The notes beneath the pieces are model-generated. The model was not told the origin of the DNA, did no database searches, and was given only the letters and a program-made list of their open reading frames with translations. This document shows, piece after piece, positions 1 through 5,848 of a stretch of 54,231 nucleotides of DNA. A program made the position numbers and the translations under genes. How positions within the stretch are numbered: position 1 is the first letter of the stretch; each line of letters begins with the position of its first letter. Source of the DNA: a virus; the IMG/VR virus record IMGVR_UViG_3300010389_000019, positions 1-54,231 of that record; one strand, written 5' to 3'.

Positions 1-235
1 CATCGAGCTTCTCTTTGAGCCAGTTGGTTGCGTCGTAGCCAAGTTCCTTCTCTTCGAGATCGCGTGTTCGTTTCTCTGGAGTATCGACTCCTGCAACGCG
101 GACTCTCTCTTTCTTATAAAGATCAAAACCCAGGTCAATAGTGACATCAATTGTATCTCCGTCAAGGACTCTGTTGATCTCTACCACTCGGAAGTTGTAG
201 CAACTCTTCCGACTCGGGGGTGTCATGGCTCCCAT
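1..235 (-). CDS. Staphylococcal-nuclease-like (thermonuclease) protein, 3' part outside window
   Basis: The first 78 residues are visible; the stop codon lies beyond base 1. The sequence reads RVLDGDTIDVTIDLGFD, then RVRVAGVDTPE and a Glu/Lys-rich stretch. This is the N-terminal half of the SNase (thermonuclease) fold, in which the Asp of DGDT and the Asp of the DTPE-like motif bind calcium and the Arg of RVRVAG is near the active site. SNase enzymes cut DNA or RNA phosphodiester bonds. In a lytic phage it could degrade host DNA for nucleotide recycling, which is inference. I see no signal peptide, so a cytoplasmic role is likely. Start: ATG at 235 shares one base with the TAA of the preceding gene (TAATG) and sits behind GGAGGAAG, a strong ribosome site. 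A second in-frame ATG is at 226. The catalytic C-terminal half cannot be checked. Confidence 0.85.
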   Translation of the reverse strand, partial: MGAMTPPSRKSCYNFRVVEINRVLDGDTIDVTIDLGFDLYKKERVRVAGVDTPEKRTRDLEEKELGYDATNWLKEKLD

Positions 236-660
236 TATTCTTCCTCCTCTTCGTTAATTAATGTAACATCACTGACATATTTAGACGCAATTTCCTGAGT
301 GGCACAGGGTTCTCCAGAGAGACTCTCATTTATGACAAATGCATCCGCACTCATTGCAATACCCAATATTGTGATTGCTGCTGCAATAACTGCACCAGCG
401 CCAGCAATCCACATCTCATTTTTACGAATCCTTCCACGAAATTCATTGTCAAGTGCTTTGATCTTCTCATCTATCTTGTCGATGCGACTATGAACCATCT
501 CAATGCGACGAATTGCATTTTCTAAGGTACTCTCAACTACAGAGATGTCTTTAGTTTTATCCTCAAGACCATAAAGTCTTTCACGAAAGCTTTCAATCTT
601 GCTTTCTAATACTGCAAGTTTAGAATCCTGTTCAGCATCTTTATTCGTCAGATCGCTCAT
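235..660 (-). CDS. Coiled-coil protein with one membrane segment and acidic tail
   Basis: Unknown function, 141 residues from ATG 660 (a TTG at 666 would add two). Residues 10-85 are heptad-like and charged (ESKIESFRERL, IDKIDEKIKALDNE) and should form a long coiled coil. Then comes one hydrophobic segment (WIAGAGAVIAAAITILGIAM, about residues 86-105), then a short tail ending in five Glu. Topology resembles an anchored coiled-coil stalk. A spanin or holin-accessory role is possible, but no lysis gene is seen beside it, so I do not assign one. It overlaps the preceding 51-aa membrane protein gene by 20 bases and couples by TAATG to the nuclease gene, so it belongs to the same operon as zwf and gnd. 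Ribosome site is weak, consistent with translational coupling. Confidence 0.75.
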   Translation of the reverse strand: MSDLTNKDAEQDSKLAVLESKIESFRERLYGLEDKTKDISVVESTLENAIRRIEMVHSRIDKIDEKIKALDNEFRGRIRKNEMWIAGAGAVIAAAITILGIAMSADAFVINESLSGEPCATQEIASKYVSDVTLINEEEEE

Positions 661-796
661 CGTCAATTTCAGAGAAAGCCATACGCATTATATATGCAAT
701 ATAATACGCTGTTCCCATCAATAGTACGATAAGGGAAATAATGACACTCCATGTTGGGTCGTTAATATCATTCAGAGGGCGTAATAATAAATTCAT
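641..796 (-). CDS. Small membrane protein, 51 aa
   Basis: An intact 51-residue frame, ATG 796 to TAA 641. After a short polar start (MNLLLRPLNDINDPTW) there is one transmembrane segment (SVIISLIVLLMGTAYYIAYI) and an acidic C-terminus (EIDDERSDE). It overlaps the upstream 76-aa gene by 29 bases and the downstream coiled-coil gene by 20, which fits the overlapping style of this operon. Function unknown. Support is the clean frame, the coherent membrane-protein composition and the filling of an otherwise empty gap; no family recognised. Confidence 0.65.
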   Translation of the reverse strand: MNLLLRPLNDINDPTWSVIISLIVLLMGTAYYIAYIMRMAFSEIDDERSDE

Positions 797-998
797 GCCT
801 ATGGAATCCTTCTGGTTCTGTTGCGTGTATCCAGTCTTTTAGTCTTGAAACGTATAGTCTTAACAAATCTGCCTGGTTCAGATGAAAGGTATCTTGCGTC
901 TCAAGATACATCTTGGTATGGAGATCTACACCATCCAAGCACTTCTTTATCACAGGGTTCCAGGGTTCCCTAAAAGAAGTATTCCATTCTCTTGGCAT
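768..998 (-). CDS. Conserved-type hypothetical protein, 76 aa
   Basis: A soluble, Trp- and His-rich 76-residue protein (starts MPREWNTSF, ends IITPSE) with no membrane segment or recognised motif. A GAGGTGA ribosome site lies upstream of ATG 998, about 12 bases away, slightly longer than ideal. A late-promoter-like CATAAATA (1030-1037) precedes it, so it may be transcribed separately late in infection as well as by read-through from zwf. Its end overlaps the next small membrane protein. Function unknown. Confidence 0.65.
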   Translation of the reverse strand: MPREWNTSFREPWNPVIKKCLDGVDLHTKMYLETQDTFHLNQADLLRLYVSRLKDWIHATEPEGFHRHEFIITPSE

Positions 999-1029
999 AT
1001 AAGGTAGCGGTCACCTCAAAATAACACAT

Positions 1030-1037
1030 TATTTATG
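1030..1037 (-). promoter_or_regulatory. Late-promoter-like CATAAATA
   Basis: On the minus strand CATAAATA matches 7 of 8 bases of the T4 late -10 TATAAATA (cyanophage form NATAAATA). It overlaps the TAA stop of the 48-aa gene and lies about 32 bases before ATG 998. T4-like late promoters need only this -10 element plus gp55-type sigma and gp45 clamp. Confidence 0.5.
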
Positions 1038-1179
1038 GATTATTTGGGTCCAATCCTAAACTAATTAAGTATTCTTTCCACCACTCTGGATCTTTATTTC
1101 TTTTCCATTGTGGAACTTCTTGACCCTTGTCAAAATAATACTTCCACAATGCCTCATCGATAATCTGTGCGATCTCCAT
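1033..1179 (-). CDS. Small soluble protein, 48 aa
   Basis: A 48-residue protein beginning MEIAQIIDEALWKYYF and ending LGLDPNNP, rich in Trp and Lys. The frame stays open further upstream to 1299, but that part overlaps the coding sequence of the preceding membrane protein gene. ATG 1179 has a GAGGAAT-type ribosome site (AGAGGAATATG) and leaves a 26-base overlap typical of this operon, so I choose it. No domain recognised; function unknown. Confidence 0.65.
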   Translation of the reverse strand: MEIAQIIDEALWKYYFDKGQEVPQWKRNKDPEWWKEYLISLGLDPNNP

Positions 1180-1363
1180 ATTCCTCTTCCTCTTCATCAA
1201 CGTCTGCATATGGATTCTCCACAAAGGGTCCTCGCTTCCGTAGAGGTTCTTTTCTGACATAATTCGACTCAGAGTTAACGGCAGATACCCAAACTGCAAG
1301 TTTCATGATGATGAAAATTAAAACCAGTGGCGTAAAACAACCGATTAAAATTATGGGGTTCAT
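1154..1363 (-). CDS. Small membrane protein, 69 aa
   Basis: Starts MNPIILIGCFTPLVLIFIIM, an N-terminal hydrophobic helix that serves as membrane anchor, followed by a basic stretch (RKEPLRKRG) and an acidic tail containing five consecutive Glu. ATG 1363 is preceded by GAGGAAGC and overlaps the TGA of the 53-aa gene (ATGA); an upstream in-frame start at 1399 lacks this support. Likely N-out or N-in single-pass inner- or thylakoid-membrane protein. Function unknown. Confidence 0.7.
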   Translation of the reverse strand: MNPIILIGCFTPLVLIFIIMKLAVWVSAVNSESNYVRKEPLRKRGPFVENPYADVDEEEEEYGDRTDYR

Positions 1364-1521
1364 TTGTGCTTCCTCGTGAAAGGTTCCCAGTGCTCCCAAT
1401 TATATTTATGGACTGCCCACATACCTAAGATCGGAATAAAGACCAGAGAGAATCCCATAACTCCTAGAGCAATAGGACTCTCCATAACTATTCTTGCAAT
1501 GTGTCCCAATTCATGCATCAT
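1360..1521 (-). CDS. Small membrane protein directly after zwf, 53 aa
   Basis: Intact 53-residue frame, ATG 1521 (followed by a second ATG) to TGA 1360. It begins MMHELGHIARIVMES, then has one hydrophobic segment (IALGVMGFSLVFIPILGMWAV) and ends in a polar His/Trp/Lys-rich tail. HELGH resembles the HExxH zinc-peptidase motif only in part: HELGH does satisfy H-E-x-x-H, but a 53-residue protein has no room for a peptidase domain, so I treat it as chance. It overlaps both neighbours by 4 bases (ATGA), strong evidence that it is translated and coupled to zwf. Function unknown. Confidence 0.7.
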   Translation of the reverse strand: MMHELGHIARIVMESPIALGVMGFSLVFIPILGMWAVHKYNWEHWEPFTRKHK

Positions 1522-2966
1522 GATGGATAGTCCCAATGTGTTATGAATTGAGTTTTATGTGTTGGTCCCCATATGCCAGGATGATAGATGTATGGTGTTG
1601 TCCGTACAGGACACTTATCACCAGTGCAAAGAAGATCATCAACAATACGCCATGACTCTAACACCTCTTCGGAGTGAACAAAGTGTGATTGGTCACCATT
1701 TATTGCATCATGAAAAAGTTTTTCATATCCATCAACACCTAACCAATCTGGATAGCGATGAGTTAAAGTTGCCTTCTCAACATCATCCCCAAGTCCAGGA
1801 GACTTAACATCAATTTGAACATCTAAATGTGCATGTGGTTGTAAACGCATTACAATACGATCGTTTGTTTCACCTTCAAATAAACTAAGTGGAGGTGCCT
1901 TGAGTTTGATGACTACCTCTACACATTGAAAGGGCATCTTTTTACCTGTCATGAAGTAAAAAGGAACTCCCTTCCAACGCCAGTTATCAACGTATAGATC
2001 ACCAGCAACGAAGGTAGGAGTATCACTGTTAGGATTAACACCCTCTTCAGAACGGTAAGATTCATATTGTCCAGTAACAAACTTTTTACCCAATCTAGTC
2101 GCAGACAAAACTTTTGTTTTTTCTCTGCGTATCTCTTTTGCATTCATGCGACATGGTGCATCCATAGCAATGAGAGATAGAACCTGCAACATGTGATTTT
2201 GCAACATGTCTCTTACAACACCAGCAGTATCGTAGTATTGAGAACGACCTTCGCAACCAATGGTTTCGGTTGCAAAAATTTGAACCTCCTCTACATACTC
2301 TCTATTCCAAAGTGGTTCCAGAAGTATATTCCCAAAACGAGTGGCAAGGATATTATTAACAGTATCTTTACCAAGATAATGGTCAATGCGATAGACTTGT
2401 TTCTCGCGTAGATGTCTAGAAACCACAGATTGTAAATGATTAGCAGATTTATAATCGTATCCAAAAGGTTTTTCGATAACCACCCTGGAGTGGTCTGGGT
2501 CTTCGAGGAGACCTGCTTCTTTGAGATTGATGATAGCATTCTCATAACGTTCTGGCGGTACGGATAAGAAGTAAGTTGAATTATCAGCACTTGGTAGCAT
2601 TTGCAATGAATCTGGATTATCCAAATCAGTGCTAACCCAATCCAGACGATGCAAAAAATCTTCTGGGTATTCTCCAAGAGATTCTACCCACGATTGTTTT
2701 GCAATCTCACGACGAGATGTGCCCACAATTACCATGTTATCTGGTAAAAGTTTTTTCTCATGTAACTTATGTAAAGCAGGAATAAGTTTCCTTCGACAAA
2801 GATCCCCAGTAGCACCGAAGATGATTATTTGACTGCTCTTTATTTCAGTGTGCTGTTCCGTTTCCATCGTAGTTATCTGAGTCGTAGTAGTTATTTTCAC
2901 CTTTTCGTATCCCGAAGTATATCGTGGATAATACAAAGGGTATTGCAATCCATTTGAGAAATTCAC
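1518..2966 (-). CDS. zwf: Glucose-6-phosphate 1-dehydrogenase
   Basis: Oxidises glucose-6-phosphate to 6-phosphogluconolactone with NADP+, the entry step of the oxidative pentose phosphate pathway. Numbered from GTG 2966: Rossmann motif GATGDLCRRK at 51-60, EKPFGYD at 165-171, and the active-site signature RIDHYLGK at 193-200, where His and Asp are the catalytic pair and Lys binds substrate phosphate. The C-terminal beta+alpha domain is complete. Start is uncertain. GTG 2966 overlaps the gnd stop (GTGA) but adds about 33 residues absent from bacterial Zwf; ATG 2867 (METEQHTEI) gives 449 residues with the usual 15-20 residues before GxxGDL, but has no ribosome site. Coupled by ATGA to the next gene. 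In cyanophages this enzyme supplies NADPH and ribose-5-phosphate for phage DNA synthesis while host carbon fixation is shut down. Confidence 0.96.
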   Translation of the reverse strand: MNFSNGLQYPLYYPRYTSGYEKVKITTTTQITTMETEQHTEIKSSQIIIFGATGDLCRRKLIPALHKLHEKKLLPDNMVIVGTSRREIAKQSWVESLGEYPEDFLHRLDWVSTDLDNPDSLQMLPSADNSTYFLSVPPERYENAIINLKEAGLLEDPDHSRVVIEKPFGYDYKSANHLQSVVSRHLREKQVYRIDHYLGKDTVNNILATRFGNILLEPLWNREYVEEVQIFATETIGCEGRSQYYDTAGVVRDMLQNHMLQVLSLIAMDAPCRMNAKEIRREKTKVLSATRLGKKFVTGQYESYRSEEGVNPNSDTPTFVAGDLYVDNWRWKGVPFYFMTGKKMPFQCVEVVIKLKAPPLSLFEGETNDRIVMRLQPHAHLDVQIDVKSPGLGDDVEKATLTHRYPDWLGVDGYEKLFHDAINGDQSHFVHSEEVLESWRIVDDLLCTGDKCPVRTTPYIYHPGIWGPTHKTQFITHWDYPS

Positions 2967-3997
2967 CGAACATCATGACCACCGAACATAGCACGCATAC
3001 CATTTAAAACTCGGTTAGCAAAGCGTCCTAGTCTTCTTGACTCGAACCTTGAGTAGAGAGCAGTAGTAATAACAGGGGCTGGAACACCGAGATCCACAGC
3101 AGCGTGAACCGTCCAACGACCCTCACCACTGTCGCTAACTCCCCCATCGAATTTGCTAAGATCTCTATCGCTCCGTAGAACATCAGCGGTAAGATCAAGT
3201 AACCAACTGCCAACCACGCTACCGCGACGCCACAGCTCAGCCACCTCAGCAACGTTAATGTCATACTGATAATCGGCAGGGTTGTCCATTGGGGCGACCT
3301 CTGCGTCTCCTGCTTTGACATACTTAGAACCTGCGTTTGCTTCATGTAGAATGTTAAATCCTTCGGCATATGCTTGCATGATACCATACTCAACACCATT
3401 GTGAACCATCTTGACAAAGTGCCCTGCTCCAGGACCACCACAATGCAACCATCCTTTCTCTGCTTGTGTCACCCATGAGTTAGGTTTAGTCCTGGGGGCA
3501 GCATCAATTCCTGGGGCGAGGGCATCAAAAATGCCTTGACAAGTGGCGACCGCAGTATCTCCGCCACCAACCATAAGACAGTATCCACGGTCCAGACCGT
3601 AAACACCACCACTAGTGCCACAGTCAAGATATTGGATGCCCAGTTTAGCAAGCCTTTCTGCCCTGCGTCTAGAGTCTTTAAAATTGGAATTGCCATGATC
3701 AATAATAATATCACCCTCCACACAAAATTGTAATAACTCATTGAGTGTGTCCTCTACGGTTTCTGCTGGCACAACCATCATGAAGACACCAGGGGTTTCT
3801 CCAGTGGTTTTGTTTGAATGTACTACTTGAACAAGGCTTTCCACAGAAGTGGCACATCCACTAATATAACCCTTTTCATATTGTTCTTCAGCTTTTGCAT
3901 AGTTGTTACGGTAACCCCACACTTCGTGTCCTGCTTTGATGAGACGGCGGGACATACCCTCGCCCATTCTTCCTAAACCTATGATGCCTACTTTCAT
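2963..3997 (-). CDS. gnd: 6-phosphogluconate dehydrogenase, short form
   Basis: Oxidative decarboxylation of 6-phosphogluconate to ribulose-5-phosphate with reduction of NAD(P)+. Visible motifs: Rossmann GLGRMG (7-12), GTSGGVYG (127-134) and KMVHNGVEYG (196-205), in which Lys196 and Asn200 match the catalytic Lys and substrate Asn of the family. The protein is 344 residues, against about 470 for the classical dimeric enzyme of E. coli and cyanobacteria, so it belongs to the short GndA/YqeC-like class. The region after residue 10 contains RMGEGMSRRL; cofactor preference cannot be decided by eye. ATG 3997 overlaps the PTOX stop (ATGA). Together with zwf it forms the full oxidative branch producing two reduced cofactors per glucose-6-phosphate. 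Confidence 0.95.
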   Translation of the reverse strand: MKVGIIGLGRMGEGMSRRLIKAGHEVWGYRNNYAKAEEQYEKGYISGCATSVESLVQVVHSNKTTGETPGVFMMVVPAETVEDTLNELLQFCVEGDIIIDHGNSNFKDSRRRAERLAKLGIQYLDCGTSGGVYGLDRGYCLMVGGGDTAVATCQGIFDALAPGIDAAPRTKPNSWVTQAEKGWLHCGGPGAGHFVKMVHNGVEYGIMQAYAEGFNILHEANAGSKYVKAGDAEVAPMDNPADYQYDINVAEVAELWRRGSVVGSWLLDLTADVLRSDRDLSKFDGGVSDSGEGRWTVHAAVDLGVPAPVITTALYSRFESRRLGRFANRVLNGMRAMFGGHDVR

Positions 3998-4497
3998 TTA
4001 ATCGTCTCCATTGCTTTTTCTAATTCACGAGAGTGTTCTAATTCATCATTCAAGATCTCAAGGATCTTCTCATCTGGACCATTGTCTGCAAGATACTTAG
4101 CATATGTAGTTGCAGCATGAATCTCTACTTCGTAAGAGAGATGGTAAGCATTGCGAGGAGATAACCAATAATAAACCACGTTAGTCCAATAGTAGATAAG
4201 GACGAGATGCTTGGCAACAAAACGATCGATATAATAAGCGTTGCCACCCCTGCTTTCCATATACTCCAGATGCTCTGTTTCATTGATCGATTGATCGAAG
4301 TGCTCTTTCATCAAATATAGATGCTCAGGTCCTCTGAGTCCCATGCTTTCTCTAAAATGTAAGACACTTAGGAATGCAAAATAAGGTGCCCGAGCAATTT
4401 CCTCAAGCACCCAAAAGCGTTGATAATCTCTCCCCCGATAGAGGAAGTCTAGGATTGAAACTGTGAGATTGAGAATCCATTCGTTGAATTTTTTCAT
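3994..4497 (-). CDS. Plastoquinol terminal oxidase (PTOX), alternative-oxidase family
   Basis: A 167-residue diiron quinol oxidase that passes electrons from plastoquinol to oxygen at the thylakoid membrane. Alternative-oxidase signatures are in order: LEEIARAPYFAFLSVLH (31-47, ligand Glu32), NETEHL (72-77, ligands Glu73 and His76), YEVEIH (122-127, Glu ligand) and DELEHS (151-156, Glu152 and His155). The stretch RESMGLRG matches the PTOX branch rather than mitochondrial AOX. The protein binds one membrane leaflet through amphipathic helices and needs no transmembrane segment. Cyanophage-type PTOX genes are known. Here it probably relieves over-reduction of the photosynthetic chain when carbon fixation stops. 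Translationally coupled on both sides by 4-base overlaps with the 61-aa membrane protein and gnd. Confidence 0.93.
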   Translation of the reverse strand: MKKFNEWILNLTVSILDFLYRGRDYQRFWVLEEIARAPYFAFLSVLHFRESMGLRGPEHLYLMKEHFDQSINETEHLEYMESRGGNAYYIDRFVAKHLVLIYYWTNVVYYWLSPRNAYHLSYEVEIHAATTYAKYLADNGPDEKILEILNDELEHSRELEKAMETIK

Positions 4498-4679
4498 TTG
4501 TCTTTAAGCAATTTTTCAACTTGCTTTCTAGTTGCAGCACTCTTTTCTTTTTCACGCTCAGCATGTCTATAACCATACTTTCCGTGAAAGATTGCATGAC
4601 CTTGACAGAACATAGTAATGCCAAAGACTAGTGCCAAAACTATACCGACCCATTCAATTATAAGTGTATGTTGATCCAT
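4494..4679 (-). CDS. Small membrane protein coupled to PTOX, 61 aa
   Basis: Starts MDQHTLIIEWVGIVLALVFGITMF, one transmembrane helix, followed by HGKYGYRHAEREKEKSAATRKQ, a highly basic helical tail facing the cytoplasm or stroma side by the positive-inside rule. Stop overlaps the PTOX ATG (ATGA), and its start overlaps the end of the 74-aa gene by 22 bases. The strict coupling suggests equimolar production with PTOX, but function is unknown. Confidence 0.75.
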   Translation of the reverse strand: MDQHTLIIEWVGIVLALVFGITMFCQGHAIFHGKYGYRHAEREKEKSAATRKQVEKLLKDK

Positions 4680-4882
4680 GGGAATACTGGCGGTATTACT
4701 CCAATAAGTCGAAGCAGACCCTCAGCAAAAAGTGCAAGAACAACCCACCCAACACACATAGAGATAATTGAAGCATTACGATTATGCTTTCGTATGGCAG
4801 CATCGATCATCTCCTGCACTTGCTCTTTCGTTACCCTTTCTGGTGGTTCAATATCTTTACCCCAGTTTTTAAACATCTTCAT
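4658..4882 (-). CDS. Membrane protein, about 74 aa
   Basis: The frame is open to 4954, but the upstream part overlaps the separate 47-aa gene. I choose ATG 4882 (MKMFKNWGKDIEPP); ATG 4876 is also possible. A polar helical segment (RVTKEQVQEMIDAAIRKH) precedes a hydrophobic region (IISMCVGWVVLALFAEGLLRLIGVIPPVF) with one or two membrane passes. No ribosome site is obvious, consistent with coupling to the 47-aa gene, whose stop lies 14 bases inside this one. Function unknown. Confidence 0.65.
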   Translation of the reverse strand: MKMFKNWGKDIEPPERVTKEQVQEMIDAAIRKHNRNASIISMCVGWVVLALFAEGLLRLIGVIPPVFPWINIHL

Positions 4883-5012
4883 TGTACCAAAAGTCATACC
4901 AATCATGTTCAGTGATTTCGTCCTCATAAGTTGAGGGTTCTTCGAATAATTCACGCATCTTTTGATTATGAACTCTTAAATATAAGAGTTTTATGTCTTT
5001 GTCAGTGAGCAT
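4869..5012 (-). CDS. Small acidic protein, 47 aa
   Basis: An intact 47-residue frame, ATG 5012 to TAA 4869, beginning MLTDKDIKLLYLRVHNQK and ending HDWYDFWYNEDV. It is soluble, acidic and rich in aromatic residues at its C-terminus. It overlaps the upstream 54-aa gene by 11 bases and the downstream membrane gene by 14. No ribosome site or family recognised; support is the frame and its fit to the neighbours. Confidence 0.6.
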   Translation of the reverse strand: MLTDKDIKLLYLRVHNQKMRELFEEPSTYEDEITEHDWYDFWYNEDV

Positions 5013-5166
5013 ATTCGTCTAATAAGTCTAGAACTGTGTTGTATGCATCATGAGCACCACTATTCCAGTCATGACTCTTATCATAATGCCTTCCTTCATG
5101 GAGTGCATGTTTTAATTTTAGAATCCTGACTTTTAATTCATCTTTTGTAATAGATCCTCTTGGCAT
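5002..5166 (-). CDS. Conserved cyanophage-type small protein, 54 aa
   Basis: Begins MPRGSITKDELKVRILKLKH, a sequence style I recall from small hypothetical proteins of many marine T4-like cyanophages, and ends TVLDLLDEYAH. It is predicted to be two short helices. ATG 5166 lies two bases after the stop of the zinc-ribbon-like gene, with only a weak GGGTGA upstream. Function unknown; the resemblance is from memory and not searched. Confidence 0.7.
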   Translation of the reverse strand: MPRGSITKDELKVRILKLKHALHEGRHYDKSHDWNSGAHDAYNTVLDLLDEYAH

Positions 5167-5168
5167 CT

Positions 5169-5459
5169 TCAATCACCCAATCTTTCGTTCATCTCTTTAA
5201 GAGTCTTCTTACGTTCATCGATCATTCCATCGATGTATCCCGATCTGTACTCCCAGGTAACTCCACCATCTATACCTTTTTTAGGATTGATACACTGATC
5301 ATCTCCAAATCTATTGCAGACTAAACCTGCTAAATCAAGTTCACTACCCATGTTACCAGTACCAGACCATCGATGTTCACCATTAATCCAAACTGCATGA
5401 CATTTTGGACATTCCTTCCTTTCCAACTTTAAATCAGAAAAGTTTGAGTCATTTTCCAT
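5169..5459 (-). CDS. Small protein with possible zinc ribbon, 96 aa
   Basis: Contains CPKCHAVW (Cys17 and Cys20) and two later Cys in LVCNRFGDDQC (Cys48 and Cys56), a 4-Cys arrangement that could bind one zinc ion. WINGEHRWSGTG lies between the pairs. The C-terminal third is helical and charged (DERKKTLKEMNERLGD). Could be a nucleic-acid-binding or protein-protein adaptor; no family named. It overlaps the preceding 78-aa membrane gene by 11 bases. Confidence 0.75.
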   Translation of the reverse strand: MENDSNFSDLKLERKECPKCHAVWINGEHRWSGTGNMGSELDLAGLVCNRFGDDQCINPKKGIDGGVTWEYRSGYIDGMIDERKKTLKEMNERLGD

Positions 5460-5685
5460 TTTTTGATTCCTGTTTTTTAAGTTCTTTGAGTTCTGGTAAT
5501 GTGGGTAAGTTAAGTTGTTTCCTGAGTTTACGAGCCATAAAATACATTCTTACTCTAAGTATTGCATATCTAAACTGTACGTCCAAATACGCAAAAAGGC
5601 GCATGGTGTTTTCATATCCACCATACGCGAATAAAAATGCAATTATAAGGAGAGTGATGTAAAAACCCAATAAAGTGGTTTGCAT
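5449..5685 (-). CDS. Conserved-type membrane protein, first gene of the redox operon, 78 aa
   Basis: One N-terminal transmembrane helix (LGFYITLLIIAFLFAYGGY) followed by a long basic amphipathic segment (RYAILRVRMYFMARKLRKQL) and a Pro/Lys/Glu tail. The helix-rich basic stretch may lie on the membrane surface. ATG 5685 has a GGAG ribosome site and follows the sigma70-type promoter at 5723-5751, so it opens the operon that runs through PTOX, gnd and zwf. Function unknown; similar small proteins occur in other cyanophages as far as I recall. Confidence 0.75.
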   Translation of the reverse strand: MQTTLLGFYITLLIIAFLFAYGGYENTMRLFAYLDVQFRYAILRVRMYFMARKLRKQLNLPTLPELKELKKQESKNGK

Positions 5686-5722
5686 TAAGTTGTCTCCGCG
5701 AATAACTCACTATGGAGCTATT

Positions 5723-5751
5723 AATGTATATAGATCATAACCACTTGTCAA
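5723..5751 (-). promoter_or_regulatory. Sigma70-type promoter for the PTOX-gnd-zwf operon
   Basis: On the minus strand TTGACA (5751-5746) is a perfect -35 element, followed after exactly 17 bases by TACATT (5728-5723), a fair -10. The first start codon (5685) is 38 bases downstream. The -35 lies inside one arm of an inverted repeat (5743-5784), so a repressor could act here. This suggests transcription by unmodified host polymerase early in infection. Confidence 0.65.
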
Positions 5752-5784
5752 GTAATCTGTTGTATTAAGTTATACTTGACAAGT
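5743..5784. repeat. Inverted repeat with 11-base arms over the operon promoter
   Basis: ACTTGTCAAGT at 5743-5753 and its exact reverse complement ACTTGACAAGT at 5774-5784, separated by 20 bases. Each arm is itself nearly palindromic (ACTTG-x-CAAGT). The left arm holds the -35 of the operon promoter. On the plus strand the right arm gives TTGACA with TAGACT 17 bases on, a weak divergent promoter. The rest of this 163-base intergenic stretch is AT-rich and holds no gene. Confidence 0.7.
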
Positions 5785-5848
5785 TAGCAATTCCTGACTA
5801 GACTAGGTTTGTTACCGATGAAGATAATAATATAGCTTTAATTAAGTA

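Noticed and set aside
1360-1521. HExxH zinc-peptidase motif (HELGH) in the 53-aa protein
   Set aside because: The chain is too short to hold a peptidase domain and the rest is a membrane helix.
1518-2966. Possible fusion or leader peptide at the Zwf N-terminus
   Set aside because: The 33 extra residues depend on a GTG start; an in-frame ATG at 2867 gives the normal Zwf length, so no real extension is proven.
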